This document shows, one piece after another, positions 24,335-33,624 of a stretch of DNA of 37,157 nucleotides. Made by a program: the position numbers and the translations under genes. The notes under the pieces are model-generated. The model did not search any database, had not been told where the DNA came from, and was given only the letters and a program-made list of their open reading frames with translations. Within the stretch, counting starts at the first letter, position 1, and each line of letters begins with the position of its first letter. This DNA comes from Pseudomonas sp. (GTDB lineage: Bacteria > Pseudomonadota > Gammaproteobacteria > Pseudomonadales > Pseudomonadaceae). Location: NCBI RefSeq assembly GCF_030696055.1, contig NZ_JAUYNP010000225.1, positions 1 to 37,157 of the forward strand, read 5' to 3'.

Positions 24335-24600
24335 AGGGTCTGTTGCCGTTTCGATGCGGCCGCGACGGAGCCTGTTTTTGCGCGGGGCAAGGCACGAGGA
24401 GCGTAGTTTGGTTGTTCCAAATGAGCGACGAGAAACGCAGCACCGCGCAAAAACAGGCCCGTCCCTTCGGGTTGCGCGGCAAATGGCGCCAGGCGGCGTT
24501 GCAGGGCTTGGCAAGGGAGCGACCATTACCGGCGCCCCGCGCCTTGCTTGGCGCCATTTGGCGCAGCAACGCGGCTCGCCGCGAAACGGCAACAGACCCT
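24335..24600. mobile_element. MITE-like element, 266 bp, no coding capacity recognised
   Basis: Termini AGGGTCTGTTGCCGTTTCG / CGAAACGGCAACAGACCCT (19-bp perfect inverted); inner inverted repeats GCCTGTTTTTGCGCGG (24370-24385)/CCGCGCAAAAACAGGC (24443-24458) and AAATGGCGCCA/TGGCGCCATTT. Confidence 0.85.
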
Positions 24601-26008
24601 AGGCCAACTGCATCGGGTAGCGAGTCACCGAGGCGGTGATCAGGTTGGCCGTCGGCAACTGCAGTAGCGCCTGGTTATTGATACTGGCCAGTTGCAGCCA
24701 GACATTCTCCCCTTCGCCGAATTGCCCATTCGGCAGCCAAAGGCCGTGATGCCAGCCAATACCGGGTGCAGGTGTGCTTTGCAGAACGCCTGGGTGGGTC
24801 TGCGCACTGGGTGCACGGCGCAGCCAGACGGGCCGCGGCAGGCCCTTTAGATAGCGCAGGCCCAGGTGCAAGCCCTCCGCATTGAGGTGGCGCCAGCGCA
24901 CCAGGGCCAGGGTTGGTGTATCGCTACCGGTGAGCAGCAATACCAACTGGCCCACGGCTAGTTGCCGGGCCTGATCCTGATTGCACAGCAGGCGAGCGCC
25001 GCCCGAGCTGGCGTCGAGTATTTGCGCGGAGGTATGTGCGGGGCGTTGTTCCAGCAACTGGGCGTGAATGCTGCTCAGGCCAACCACCAGGTTGCACGCG
25101 CTGGCATGCTCGGCACGCGGGTGACGCCGCTGTTGCCGACCCAGCCAGTGCTGCTGCACGCGCTCGAGTAATTGCCGTTCGCCAGCACTCTGCAGTGGGG
25201 CCGGCTCATGCAGGGCAATCAACAAGGCGCCCAGTTCGAAACGGCGTAGATAATCGTGGTTGCCAGCAGCGGGTTGTTCCTGGCTCAGGCAGGGCTGCGA
25301 CTCGGTCAGGTCGATGGCGGGGCCTTCGAGGTCGTCTTCGTCATCCCATGGCAGCAGGCGCGCCAATCCGGCCAGGGGCGAGAGGGCGGCGAACAACACC
25401 AGGCATTCGCCCTCGGCGAGGTGAAAGGGGTTGCTCAGGGCCAGCAACAGCATTTGCTGGTAGAGGCCGCGTAAGGTGCTCGCCGGTGCTGGCTGAAACG
25501 CCGCTGCCACGGGCTCATCGAGGCAGTGCTGGTGTTCGCCGATCCAGTACAGCAGGTGACTGTCGCGCCACAGGCTGGGCGGTGGTTCCTGATACAACTG
25601 GTAATGGCGCAGCAGGCTTTGCGCGAGAAAGTGCTGAGCCATATACAGGCACCAGGCCAGGTGCGGGCGTGAGGGTTGGCGGCCCTGGAGGATTTGCAGT
25701 AACAGGCGCTTGAAACCTATGGCCAGCTCGCTACACAGGTGCACGAACAGCGCGGGCGGAGTTTTGTCGGCCTGGCAGGCCTTGGCATGGTGGCGGTATT
25801 CATCGCTGAAGCTTTGCAGCGCGCGCTGTCTTTCGAGTAAGGTCATGGCGCTGCGGTTGAGCCGGAACAACAGGCTGAGCACCTGCTGCAGCGCATTGTC
25901 TTGTGGCTGCAAACGCGCCAGGGCCAGCTGCTCGTTGAGCTCGGCTAGAGACGCGGCGTGTTCCTCGAGGATGTCCGGTACTTCCAGGCGCAAGGCATCT
26001 AATGTCAT
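24599..26008 (-). CDS. PilZ-like domain protein with about 300-aa uncharacterised N-terminal region
   Basis: 469 aa; C-terminal RRHPR followed by SAQILDASSGGARLLC (RxxxR and DxSxxG-like signature). Confidence 0.65.
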   Translation of the reverse strand: MTLDALRLEVPDILEEHAASLAELNEQLALARLQPQDNALQQVLSLLFRLNRSAMTLLERQRALQSFSDEYRHHAKACQADKTPPALFVHLCSELAIGFKRLLLQILQGRQPSRPHLAWCLYMAQHFLAQSLLRHYQLYQEPPPSLWRDSHLLYWIGEHQHCLDEPVAAAFQPAPASTLRGLYQQMLLLALSNPFHLAEGECLVLFAALSPLAGLARLLPWDDEDDLEGPAIDLTESQPCLSQEQPAAGNHDYLRRFELGALLIALHEPAPLQSAGERQLLERVQQHWLGRQQRRHPRAEHASACNLVVGLSSIHAQLLEQRPAHTSAQILDASSGGARLLCNQDQARQLAVGQLVLLLTGSDTPTLALVRWRHLNAEGLHLGLRYLKGLPRPVWLRRAPSAQTHPGVLQSTPAPGIGWHHGLWLPNGQFGEGENVWLQLASINNQALLQLPTANLITASVTRYPMQLA

Positions 26009-26038
26009 ATCAACCTTGGGTAAGCGAGGAGCGAATGC

Positions 26039-26521
26039 ATGGACGTGCGATTCCAGGCGGTCATTCGTAGTCTTGCAGGCCTATGCATGGGCTTGCTTGT
26101 GGCCGGTTGCGCCGAAGACGTGGGCGTCGATCAGCATGGACGAAAGGTAGCGGTTGAGCGCCTGAATGGCCAGTGGCTGGTGATTAATTACTGGGCCGAA
26201 TGGTGCACGCCCTGTCGCAGCGAGATTCCCGAATTGAATGCCTTGCAAGAACAGCTGAAAGAGCAGTCGGTGACTGTGCTAGGGGTCAACTTCGACGGCT
26301 TGCAGGGTGAGAGGCTAGGCAAGGCGGCGCAAGACCTGGGGATCGCCTTCACCGTGTTGGCGCAAGACCCGGCGGCGCGCTACCAGCTACCACGCAGCGA
26401 GGTCCTGCCGGTGACCTATATAGTGGATGACCAGGGCCGTTTGCGTGAGCGTTTGCTCGGCGAGCAGAACGCGGCCGGTTTGCATGCCCGCCTGGTGGCG
26501 TTGCAGGTAGCAGGCCGTTGA
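26039..26521 (+). CDS. TlpA/ResA-like thioredoxin-fold lipoprotein
   Basis: Lipobox GLLVAGCAED; VINYWAEWCTPCRSEIPELNAL (CxxC); VLPVTYIVDDQGRLRERLLG. Confidence 0.9.
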   Translation: MDVRFQAVIRSLAGLCMGLLVAGCAEDVGVDQHGRKVAVERLNGQWLVINYWAEWCTPCRSEIPELNALQEQLKEQSVTVLGVNFDGLQGERLGKAAQDLGIAFTVLAQDPAARYQLPRSEVLPVTYIVDDQGRLRERLLGEQNAAGLHARLVALQVAGR

Positions 26522-26653
26522 AAAATGTCGGCGAGGCAGCCGAGACAAGGCAAAAACGGTCGAAAAAGCGGAGTTTACTGGCTGTAAATGAGCATTTTGA
26601 GGCCGTTTTTAACGCCGTATCGGCAACGTAGGTAGTTTTTCAACGGCCTGCTA
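26508..26653. mobile_element. MITE-like element, 146 bp
   Basis: 18-bp perfect terminal inverted repeats TAGCAGGCCGTTGAAAAA (26508-26525) / TTTTTCAACGGCCTGCTA (26636-26653); sub-terminal AAAAACGG/CCGTTTTT and central TTTAC-TGGCT-GTAAA. Confidence 0.88.
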
Positions 26654-26666
26654 AAGGAGTAATACG

Positions 26667-26942
26667 ATGACGCAGCTTTGTATGCATGCCTATGTCAGTG
26701 GCCGGGTGCAAGGGGTGTACTTTCGCCAGTCTACGGCTGAGCAGGCCGAGCGCCTGGATTTAAATGGCTGGGTGCGCAATCTGCATGACGGTCGCGTCGA
26801 GGCCCTGTTCGAGGGTGAGGAGAGCGCCGTGCGTGAGCTTGCGGCGTGGCTGGAGCAGGGGCCAAGCGATGCCGAGGTGACTGCCCTGGAGCTGCATGAT
26901 CAGTCGCTGCAGGGGATTGCCGGTTTTATCGTGCGGCGTTGA
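26667..26942 (+). CDS. acyP: Acylphosphatase
   Basis: VSGRVQGVYFRQSTAEQAERLDLNGWVRNLHDGRVEALFEG. Confidence 0.95.
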   Translation: MTQLCMHAYVSGRVQGVYFRQSTAEQAERLDLNGWVRNLHDGRVEALFEGEESAVRELAAWLEQGPSDAEVTALELHDQSLQGIAGFIVRR

Positions 26943-26959
26943 GTTGAGGTAAGCAGCTC

Positions 26960-27069
26960 GTGGGATGGGTTACGCGCACGATACCCATCGGTGCTATTGG
27001 TGGGTTACGCGACGCGCAGGCTCCCTGTTGTGTTTGAGCCTCGTACTCCGCGCCGCTAACCCACCCTAG
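26960..27069. repeat. Intergenic repeat, GTAGGNTGGGTTA family, copy 4 (shorter)
   Basis: Left GTGGGATGGGTTACGCGC, right CGCGCCGCTAACCCACCCTA; internal TGGGTTACGCGACGCGC. Confidence 0.82.
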
Positions 27070-27638
27070 GGTTTGACGTACCAGAAGTCGTGCCAGAAAC
27101 CTATCACCTTGCCGGGGTAATCCTGCTTGCCGAGGCTGCCGTTATAGCGGGCCAGGGCGCGGCTCAGGTTGCCGTTTTCCTTGCGTAAATAAAAGCTGAG
27201 GATGGTGCAGCCATAGCGCAGGTTGGTGGCGTTGTCGGTGAGATTGTCCTGGGGGCGGCCCAGTTCGGCTTTCCAGAACGGCATCACCTGCATCATGCCT
27301 TGGGCGCCTACCGAGGAGATGGCGAAACGGTCGAAGTGGCTTTCCGTATGGATCAGCGCCACCACCAGATCGGGGCGCAAACCGGCTTTGTTGGCTTCGC
27401 GGTGCACCAGTCTGAGCAGCTCCAGGCGCTCCTGGGCATCGGGGATATAGCGCCGCAGACGGGTGGACATATCCAGCAGCCAGACCTCGGCCTCGAAGCG
27501 ATCCTGAAAACTGTCGGCTTGCGCCACTGTGCGCTGCAGCAGGGTGCGCAATTCAGGTTCGGGCGCCTGGCGCAGTTGAGCCTGCGCCGATAGGCAGAGC
27601 AGCAGGCTCAGCAGCGACAGCAACAGGCGCGTGGCCAT
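27066..27638 (-). CDS. Lytic transglycosylase (SLT domain)
   Basis: LRPDLVVALIHTESHFDRFAISSVGAQGMMQVMPFWKAELG...NATNLRYGCTILSFYLRKENGNLSRALARYNGS. Confidence 0.92.
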   Translation of the reverse strand: MATRLLLSLLSLLLCLSAQAQLRQAPEPELRTLLQRTVAQADSFQDRFEAEVWLLDMSTRLRRYIPDAQERLELLRLVHREANKAGLRPDLVVALIHTESHFDRFAISSVGAQGMMQVMPFWKAELGRPQDNLTDNATNLRYGCTILSFYLRKENGNLSRALARYNGSLGKQDYPGKVIGFWHDFWYVKP

Positions 27639-27645
27639 CTTCGCT

Positions 27646-28599
27646 TCAGTCGCTAACGGGATCGGCGACCAGGCGTCCGGCGTCCTGGGTCAGGGCTTGC
27701 AGGAAGATTTTCTGCAGCTCTGGGTCGTTGCGGGTCAGCTCGATCAGGCTCTGCTCCAGCTCGCTGGCTTCCTCTTCCAGGCCCAGTTCGGACAAACGCT
27801 TGACCCGATGTACCCACTGCTCGACGTCATCGTCTTCGAGATCGTCGTAAATCAGCTCGTGGGCTTCCTGCAGCTTGCCGCGCAGGGTGCGGCTGACCAG
27901 CAGCGACGCATCGGCGCGGGCTGTGCCTTGGTCATCTTCGACGTTCAGCAGCAGGGTGGCGATGCGCGCGACATCCTGCTCGGCAAAGGGGCTGTCGAGC
28001 AGGTTGAGGCGCAGGATGCCATTGCGGTCGGTGAGCAGTTCGTGGTTTTGCTCGCCGGCTTTGACCTGCACCGGACGTTCCGCCCAGGGCAGGCTGGAGT
28101 ACTCCGCGCGGGCATCCTGGCGACGCTCCTCGAGGCTGGCGAGATTCTGCTGCGAGCGGCCGTTGGACTCGACGTTCATAAACGGATTGAGCCCGGCAAA
28201 GCCATAGCTGATCCAGTCCTTGGTCGCTGCGTCCGGCAGGCTGCCGAGCAGCACCACGTTGAGCGCATTGGCGCTGATGCCGCCGACTACCGCCAGCACG
28301 CCGAGCGGCACTTCATACAGTTCGCGCCAGGGCTGATAGGGCGTATAGCGGTCATAACGGCGGGTCACCTCGAAGACGGTGACTTCGAAGGATTTCTGTT
28401 CATGCACGCGTACGCGGCGTTGCGGCAGCTCCAGTACGCGCGGTTCGCCGACATCGATTTGCAGGCTGTGATCGAGCAATTTGCGCTCGATGCGCTCCTC
28501 GTGTTCGCTGCGTTGCGGCAACTGGTTGGCGCAACCGCTGAGCAACAAGGCAGCGCCCAGGGCGCCGCCGATGAGGTTGAAGGTGCTTCGCTTGAACAT
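27646..28599 (-). CDS. Hypothetical lipoprotein
   Basis: MFKRSTFNLIGGALGAALLLSGCANQLPQ lipobox; 317 aa; lies between proS and SLT gene in the same orientation. Confidence 0.75.
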   Translation of the reverse strand: MFKRSTFNLIGGALGAALLLSGCANQLPQRSEHEERIERKLLDHSLQIDVGEPRVLELPQRRVRVHEQKSFEVTVFEVTRRYDRYTPYQPWRELYEVPLGVLAVVGGISANALNVVLLGSLPDAATKDWISYGFAGLNPFMNVESNGRSQQNLASLEERRQDARAEYSSLPWAERPVQVKAGEQNHELLTDRNGILRLNLLDSPFAEQDVARIATLLLNVEDDQGTARADASLLVSRTLRGKLQEAHELIYDDLEDDDVEQWVHRVKRLSELGLEEEASELEQSLIELTRNDPELQKIFLQALTQDAGRLVADPVSD

Positions 28600-28625
28600 G
28601 CGGACTCTGGCTAAAAGGGTTGAAA

Positions 28626-30341
28626 TCAGCGGCTGATGCGAGCCTGGATATAGGACAGGATATCGGCCACAGGCACGGCCTGGGCTTCGGTTTCCTGACG
28701 GCTCTTGTATTCCAGGTTGCCTTCAGCCAGGCCGCGATCGCTGACGACGATGCGGTGCGGGATGCCAATCAGTTCCATATCCGCGAATTTGATGCCCGGA
28801 CTGGTCTTCTTGTCACGGTCATCGAGCAGCACTTCGTAGCCGGCGGCGGTCAGCTCGGCATACAGTTTGTCGGTGGCCTCGCGCACGATCTCGGTTTCAT
28901 AACGCAGCGGCACCAGGGCGATCTGGAAAGGCGCCAGGGTGTCGTTCCAGAGAATGCCGCGTTCGTCATTGTTCTGCTCGATGGCAGCTGCCACCACGCG
29001 GGAGACGCCGATGCCATAGCAACCCATGGTCAGGATCACCGGCTTGCCGTTTTCACCCAATACCTGGCAGTTCAGCGCCTGGCTGTACTTGGTGCCCAGC
29101 TGGAAGATATGCCCGACTTCGATGCCGCGCTTGATCTCCAGGGTGCCTTGGCCATCCGGGCTGGGGTCGCCCGCGACCACGTTGCGCAGGTCGGCAATAG
29201 CCGGCAGCGGCAGGTCGCGCTCCCAGTTCACGCCGAAGTAGTGTTTGTCCTCGATATTGGCACCGGAGGCGAAGTCGCTCATCAGGGCCACAGAGCGATC
29301 GATGATGCAGGGGATCGGCAGGTTGACCGGACCCAAGGAGCCTGGGCCGGCACCGACGGCGGCGCGGATTTCGGCTTCCGAGGCGAATACCAGTGGGCTG
29401 GCGACCTGCTCCAGGTTGGCGGCCTTGATTTCATTCAGCTCGTGGTCGCCACGAACGATCAGCGCCACCAGGGTGCCTTCTTCGATGCCGTGCACCATCA
29501 GGGTTTTGATGGTTTTTTCGATGGCCAGGCCAAAGCCTTGCACCAGGGCATCGATGGTCTTGGTGTTGGGGGTGTCGACCAGGCGCATGGCTTCGCTGGC
29601 GGCCGCGCGCGCGGTTTCCCGCGGTACGGCTTCGGCCTTCTCGATATTGGCGGCGTAATCGGAGCTGTCGCTAAAGGCGATATCGTCCTCGCCAGACTCG
29701 GCCAGCACATGGAACTCGTGGGAGCCGGTGCCGCCGATGGAGCCGGTATCGGCCTGCACCGGGCGGAAGTTCAGGCCCAGGCGGCTGAATACGTTGCAGT
29801 AGGCCTGGTGCATGCGGTCGTAGGTTTGCTGCAGCGAGGCTTGGTCAACGTGGAAGGAGTAGGCGTCCTTCATGATGAACTCACGGCCGCGCATCAGGCC
29901 GAAGCGCGGGCGAATCTCGTCGCGGAACTTGGTCTGGATCTGGTACAGGTTGATCGGCAGCTGCTTGTAGCTGTTGAGCTCATTGCGCGCCAGATCGGTG
30001 ATCACTTCCTCGTGGGTCGGGCCGGCGCAGAAGTCGCGGCCATGGCGATCCTTCATGCGCAGCAACTCGGGGCCGTACTGCTCCCAACGCCCGGACTCCT
30101 GCCACAACTCGGCCGGCTGAATGCCCGGCATCAGCACCTCGAGGGCGCCGGCGGCATTCATTTCCTCGCGCACGACTTTTTCCACCTTGCGCAGCACGCG
30201 CAGGCCCATGGGCAGCCAGGTGTAGAGGCCGGAAGCCAGCTTGCGGATCATGCCGGCACGCAGCATCAGCTGGTGGCTGATCACTACGGCATCGGAGGGG
30301 GTTTCTTTGAGGGTCGAGAGCAGGAACTGGCTGGTACGCAT
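28626..30341 (-). CDS. proS: Prolyl-tRNA synthetase
   Basis: [103 protein letters not shown]; 571 aa from CAT 30339-30341. Confidence 0.97.
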   Translation of the reverse strand: MRTSQFLLSTLKETPSDAVVISHQLMLRAGMIRKLASGLYTWLPMGLRVLRKVEKVVREEMNAAGALEVLMPGIQPAELWQESGRWEQYGPELLRMKDRHGRDFCAGPTHEEVITDLARNELNSYKQLPINLYQIQTKFRDEIRPRFGLMRGREFIMKDAYSFHVDQASLQQTYDRMHQAYCNVFSRLGLNFRPVQADTGSIGGTGSHEFHVLAESGEDDIAFSDSSDYAANIEKAEAVPRETARAAASEAMRLVDTPNTKTIDALVQGFGLAIEKTIKTLMVHGIEEGTLVALIVRGDHELNEIKAANLEQVASPLVFASEAEIRAAVGAGPGSLGPVNLPIPCIIDRSVALMSDFASGANIEDKHYFGVNWERDLPLPAIADLRNVVAGDPSPDGQGTLEIKRGIEVGHIFQLGTKYSQALNCQVLGENGKPVILTMGCYGIGVSRVVAAAIEQNNDERGILWNDTLAPFQIALVPLRYETEIVREATDKLYAELTAAGYEVLLDDRDKKTSPGIKFADMELIGIPHRIVVSDRGLAEGNLEYKSRQETEAQAVPVADILSYIQARISR

Positions 30342-30445
30342 ATTTGGCTGTTCTGTCGGTTGCAAGAGGATTTCAATGGCCGGCATTGTACGGTGCCTGT
30401 ACAGATGCGTACAGGATGCCGGTGTTTGCGGATAAGGAGTTAGCT

Positions 30446-30862
30446 GTGGCGATATTGACGGCAGAACAGGTTCAGGCGCTGATCCGGGCGGGATTGCCCA
30501 TGGCCGAGGATATTGAGCTGTGCATCGACCGGCTGGATGCCGACGGCGTGCTGGCGCGGGTGCCTTTTCACAGCAAGCTGATTCGGCCGGGCGGCACGCT
30601 GTCCGGGCCAACCATTATGGCCCTGGCCGATGCGGCCATGTATGCCATGGTGCTGGGGCGCTTGGGGCGGGTGGAAATGGCCGTGACGGCCAATTTGAAT
30701 ATCAATTTTCTGGTCAAGCCCAAGCCGGTGGACTTGCTGGCCGAGGCGCGGATATTGCGTTTAAGCCGCAGGCAGGCGGTTTGCGAAGTGTCGCTCTATT
30801 CGGCGGGTAATGAAGATGAGTTGGTGGCGCATGTAACGGGAACTTATGCGCTGCCGCTTTGA
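30446..30862 (+). CDS. PaaI-family hotdog thioesterase
   Basis: [51 protein letters not shown] start preceded by AAGGAG. Confidence 0.85.
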   Translation: MAILTAEQVQALIRAGLPMAEDIELCIDRLDADGVLARVPFHSKLIRPGGTLSGPTIMALADAAMYAMVLGRLGRVEMAVTANLNINFLVKPKPVDLLAEARILRLSRRQAVCEVSLYSAGNEDELVAHVTGTYALPL

Positions 30863-30895
30863 GGAGTTGGTTAATCAGTTGTTTGATAGAAAAGA

Positions 30896-30921
30896 AAAAG
30901 CCCGGCAGCAGCCGGGCTTTT
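30896..30921. terminator. Bidirectional-type terminator between thioesterase and porin genes
   Basis: AAAAGCCCGGC-AGCA-GCCGGGCTTTT. Confidence 0.88.
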
Positions 30922-30947
30922 AATATTGCTATCGAATTAACCCAGGA

Positions 30948-32198
30948 TTACAGCACTTCCAGCGGGTATTCGACGATCAGACGGAAGTCGTTCATGTCAG
31001 GAGTATCGTAGCTCGCATTCTGTGCGCTATTGGCACGATAGATGGCGTTACGAATACGGAACGACAGATCCTTGGCTGCGCCTTCCTGAATCACATATTT
31101 GGTTTCGAAGTTGAACTCGTGCTCTTTGCCTTCTTCACCCAAGCCGGTGTCAATGTTGTCGCCATAAACGTAGCGGGTCATAAAGCTCAGGCCCGGAACA
31201 CCGTAGGTGGTCATATCCAGGTCATAACGAGCCTGCCAGGAGCGCTCGTCTTTACGGTCGTAGTCGGAGATCTGAACGGAGTTGGCCAGCCAGATAGTGC
31301 CTAAGCCATCAACGCCGTAAGCATAGGCAGTGTCGCCAGAGGAGCGCTGGTGGGCGAGGGTCAGAGTATGAGCGCCGAGGGTATACGCGGCTGCCAGGCT
31401 CCAAATCTTGTTATCAATTTCGGCTGGGTTGTTACCGGTGTCAGTGGTCCGGTAAGCGTTGAAGTCAAAGTTTAGCGACTGATCTTCCGCTAGCGAAAGG
31501 TTGTAGTTCAGGTTGACATACTGCTTCTTGAAGTTGTCTTCAACGTCGGAGGCATGAATGGCGCCACTGAAATTGTCGGTAAAGCTATAGCTGGCGCCAA
31601 TGATATCGGCAGATGTCAGACCTTGGCTGTCGCGACTGGTCGGGCGCTGACCGCTCAGGGCGGTGAAGCGACCAGCGGTCAGTTCCAAGCCTTCGATTTC
31701 GTTGCTGGTCAGCAGGGTGCCGGTGGCAACTTCAGGCAGGATACGGCTGTCGTCGGTTGAGAATACCGGGCTGGCTACGAACTGATTGCCATGCTTCAGC
31801 ACGGTATCAGAAACGCGGAACTTGATAGCGCCACCGACTTCGCTTTGAGTGTCCTCGGCACGGCCGTCACTGTCCACGGAGAACTGGCCGATGCCTACGC
31901 GGCCGCGGCCGGTGTCCAGTTTGATGCTGCTCAGGCTGTGAGCGTCGACGCCGACACCCACGGTGCCTTGAGTGAAGCCGGATTCCAGCAGCAGGCGAAT
32001 ACCCAGGCCGAACTCTTCGCTGGTGCGGCTATCGTCAATGTTCTTGTAGTCACGGTTGTGATACAGAGCACGGTTGAAGATATTGAAGCTGCTGTCTTCA
32101 ACGAAACCCTTGGATTCGGATTGGCTAGAGGCGACTGCCATTTGGGTGGTGCCCGCGGCTACTGCGAGGGCGATTACGCTCCACTTCATCACTTGCAT
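30948..32198 (-). CDS. OprD family outer membrane porin
   Basis: Signal peptide MQVMKWSVIALAVAAGTTQMAVA; FVEDSSFNIFNRALYHNRDYKN, EFGLGIRLLLESGFTQGTVGVGVDAHSLSSIKLDTG, LEVTAGRF-like LELTAGRFTALSGQRPTSRDSQ. Confidence 0.93.
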   Translation of the reverse strand: MQVMKWSVIALAVAAGTTQMAVASSQSESKGFVEDSSFNIFNRALYHNRDYKNIDDSRTSEEFGLGIRLLLESGFTQGTVGVGVDAHSLSSIKLDTGRGRVGIGQFSVDSDGRAEDTQSEVGGAIKFRVSDTVLKHGNQFVASPVFSTDDSRILPEVATGTLLTSNEIEGLELTAGRFTALSGQRPTSRDSQGLTSADIIGASYSFTDNFSGAIHASDVEDNFKKQYVNLNYNLSLAEDQSLNFDFNAYRTTDTGNNPAEIDNKIWSLAAAYTLGAHTLTLAHQRSSGDTAYAYGVDGLGTIWLANSVQISDYDRKDERSWQARYDLDMTTYGVPGLSFMTRYVYGDNIDTGLGEEGKEHEFNFETKYVIQEGAAKDLSFRIRNAIYRANSAQNASYDTPDMNDFRLIVEYPLEVL

Positions 32199-32928
32199 CG
32201 TGATTGCTCCTTTGGTTTAGAAAAGTTGCACTATCCAGATCATTGTTGTATGGACAGCTCTTTACTTTTTGTGTCGGCGGTAACTTATAACACGCTGCCC
32301 TAGTTGGCGATAGTTGCAATCTATTCGTTACGAATTCTTCACGCTCATGTCGCAAAACAAGAAGAAAGGCGTCGCAATTCTGTAGATTTCAACGCAGGAG
32401 CCTGTGTAGTTGACCGCTAACTAACTCGGTAGCCAGCTTGCTGGCAGGGTGGCTCTTGGTGGCCATGACCTTGCATTGCGAAGGCTCGCCAGCTTGTAAG
32501 CAAAATCAGCGCCAGAAATCCTGTCGTATTGATTTTCTAGTACGTATCAGGCCTGTGTATAGGCTTTATTGTGGGTGTTGTTCAGGTTTTTTTAGCTTGT
32601 TTTAGGTTTTTTAGCTGTTTTACAGGGGGCTTCTTGAATTTTTCCTGCTTGTTGCTTGGGCTTATGCTTCCGGATTTTGCCTGCTGTCTCTCTCGTTCCA
32701 TTGCCGGGGTAACGGCAATTGGGCTGGTGCGATTACCGAAGGGAACAAAATGGTGCATATGGCTGGGGTGATCTGGCGGCATGCTATCTGTCGGTGCATC
32801 CTCGGTGCGTGGGGCAAGATGGGATGAATAGGTGGCGGCTCAAGGGTATCCTGCGCGTCTGTCGCTTGGTGTGCCTGGGCTGTGCCTCAATCGCTAGGCT
32901 CTGACTATCTATAGCAGGAGATTTTGCC

Positions 32929-33354
32929 ATGTTCGCTCTGGATGCACGGTTGCAGCAGGACTGTATTGGGGTGGGGGACTTTCCGCTGTGTCGTTTGCTG
33001 TTGATGAATGATGCGCAGTACCCCTGGTTTATCCTGGTGCCGCGGCGCGATGATGTCAGTGAGCTGTTTCAGCTGGATGCAGGCGACCAATTAGCGCTGT
33101 GGCAGGAGACCACTGCTCTGGCCGAGCTGCTCAAGGATACCTTCGCTGCCGATAAGATGAACGTGGCGACGCTGGGCAATATGGTCAGCCAGCTGCATAT
33201 GCATGTGATTGTCCGCCGTCGCGGTGATGTCGCGTGGCCTGCACCGGTTTGGGGCAAATACCCCGCGCAGCCTTATAGCGAGGAGCAGGTAGCTGCGGTG
33301 ATAGCCCGTCTGCGTCTGGTATTGACTGACAATTTCTGTTTTGACGAGGACTGA
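32929..33354 (+). CDS. HIT family protein
   Basis: [52 protein letters not shown] (HxHxH-like motif). Confidence 0.93.
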   Translation: MFALDARLQQDCIGVGDFPLCRLLLMNDAQYPWFILVPRRDDVSELFQLDAGDQLALWQETTALAELLKDTFAADKMNVATLGNMVSQLHMHVIVRRRGDVAWPAPVWGKYPAQPYSEEQVAAVIARLRLVLTDNFCFDED

Positions 33355-33358
33355 GCGG

Positions 33359-33565
33359 GTGAGTATCGAGGAACGAATCAATGAGCTGGAGAGCCGGTTG
33401 GCTTTTCAGGATGACACCATTCAGGCGTTGAACGATGTGCTGGTTGCGCAGCAACGTGTGCTGGAGCGCCTGCAGTTGCAGCTTGCGGCTTTGGCCAGGC
33501 GCCAGGAGGAGGCGAATACACAGTTCGGTCTGTCTGAAGATGAGGCGCCACCGCCTCACTATTGA
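33359..33565 (+). CDS. slyX: SlyX family protein
   Basis: [49 protein letters not shown]...[10 protein letters not shown]-terminus. Confidence 0.92.
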   Translation: MSIEERINELESRLAFQDDTIQALNDVLVAQQRVLERLQLQLAALARRQEEANTQFGLSEDEAPPPHY

Positions 33566-33572
33566 ATCTCTG

Positions 33573-33623
33573 CCGCTACAAACGACAAAGCCCGCAATTA
33601 GCGGGCTTTGTCGTTTGTAGCGG
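33573..33623. terminator. Long bidirectional-type terminator hairpin
   Basis: CCGCTACAAACGACAAAGCCCGC-AATTA-GCGGGCTTTGTCGTTTGTAGCGG, 23-bp perfect stem. Confidence 0.88.
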
Positions 33624-33624
33624 A

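Noticed and set aside
24207-24639. Several overlapping ORFs (131, 98, 156, 78 aa) across the MITE-like element
   Set aside because: They read through the inverted repeats in multiple frames on both strands, lack plausible RBS/motifs, and have Arg-rich spurious composition.
28620-30443. 607-aa + strand ORF
   Set aside because: Antisense to proS, which is unambiguous; shadow ORF.
32571-32771. 66-aa + ORF in the porin-HIT gap (Phe/Cys/Leu-rich)
   Set aside because: Driven by the T-rich tract; no convincing RBS or homology that I can recognise, though a small membrane peptide cannot be fully excluded.
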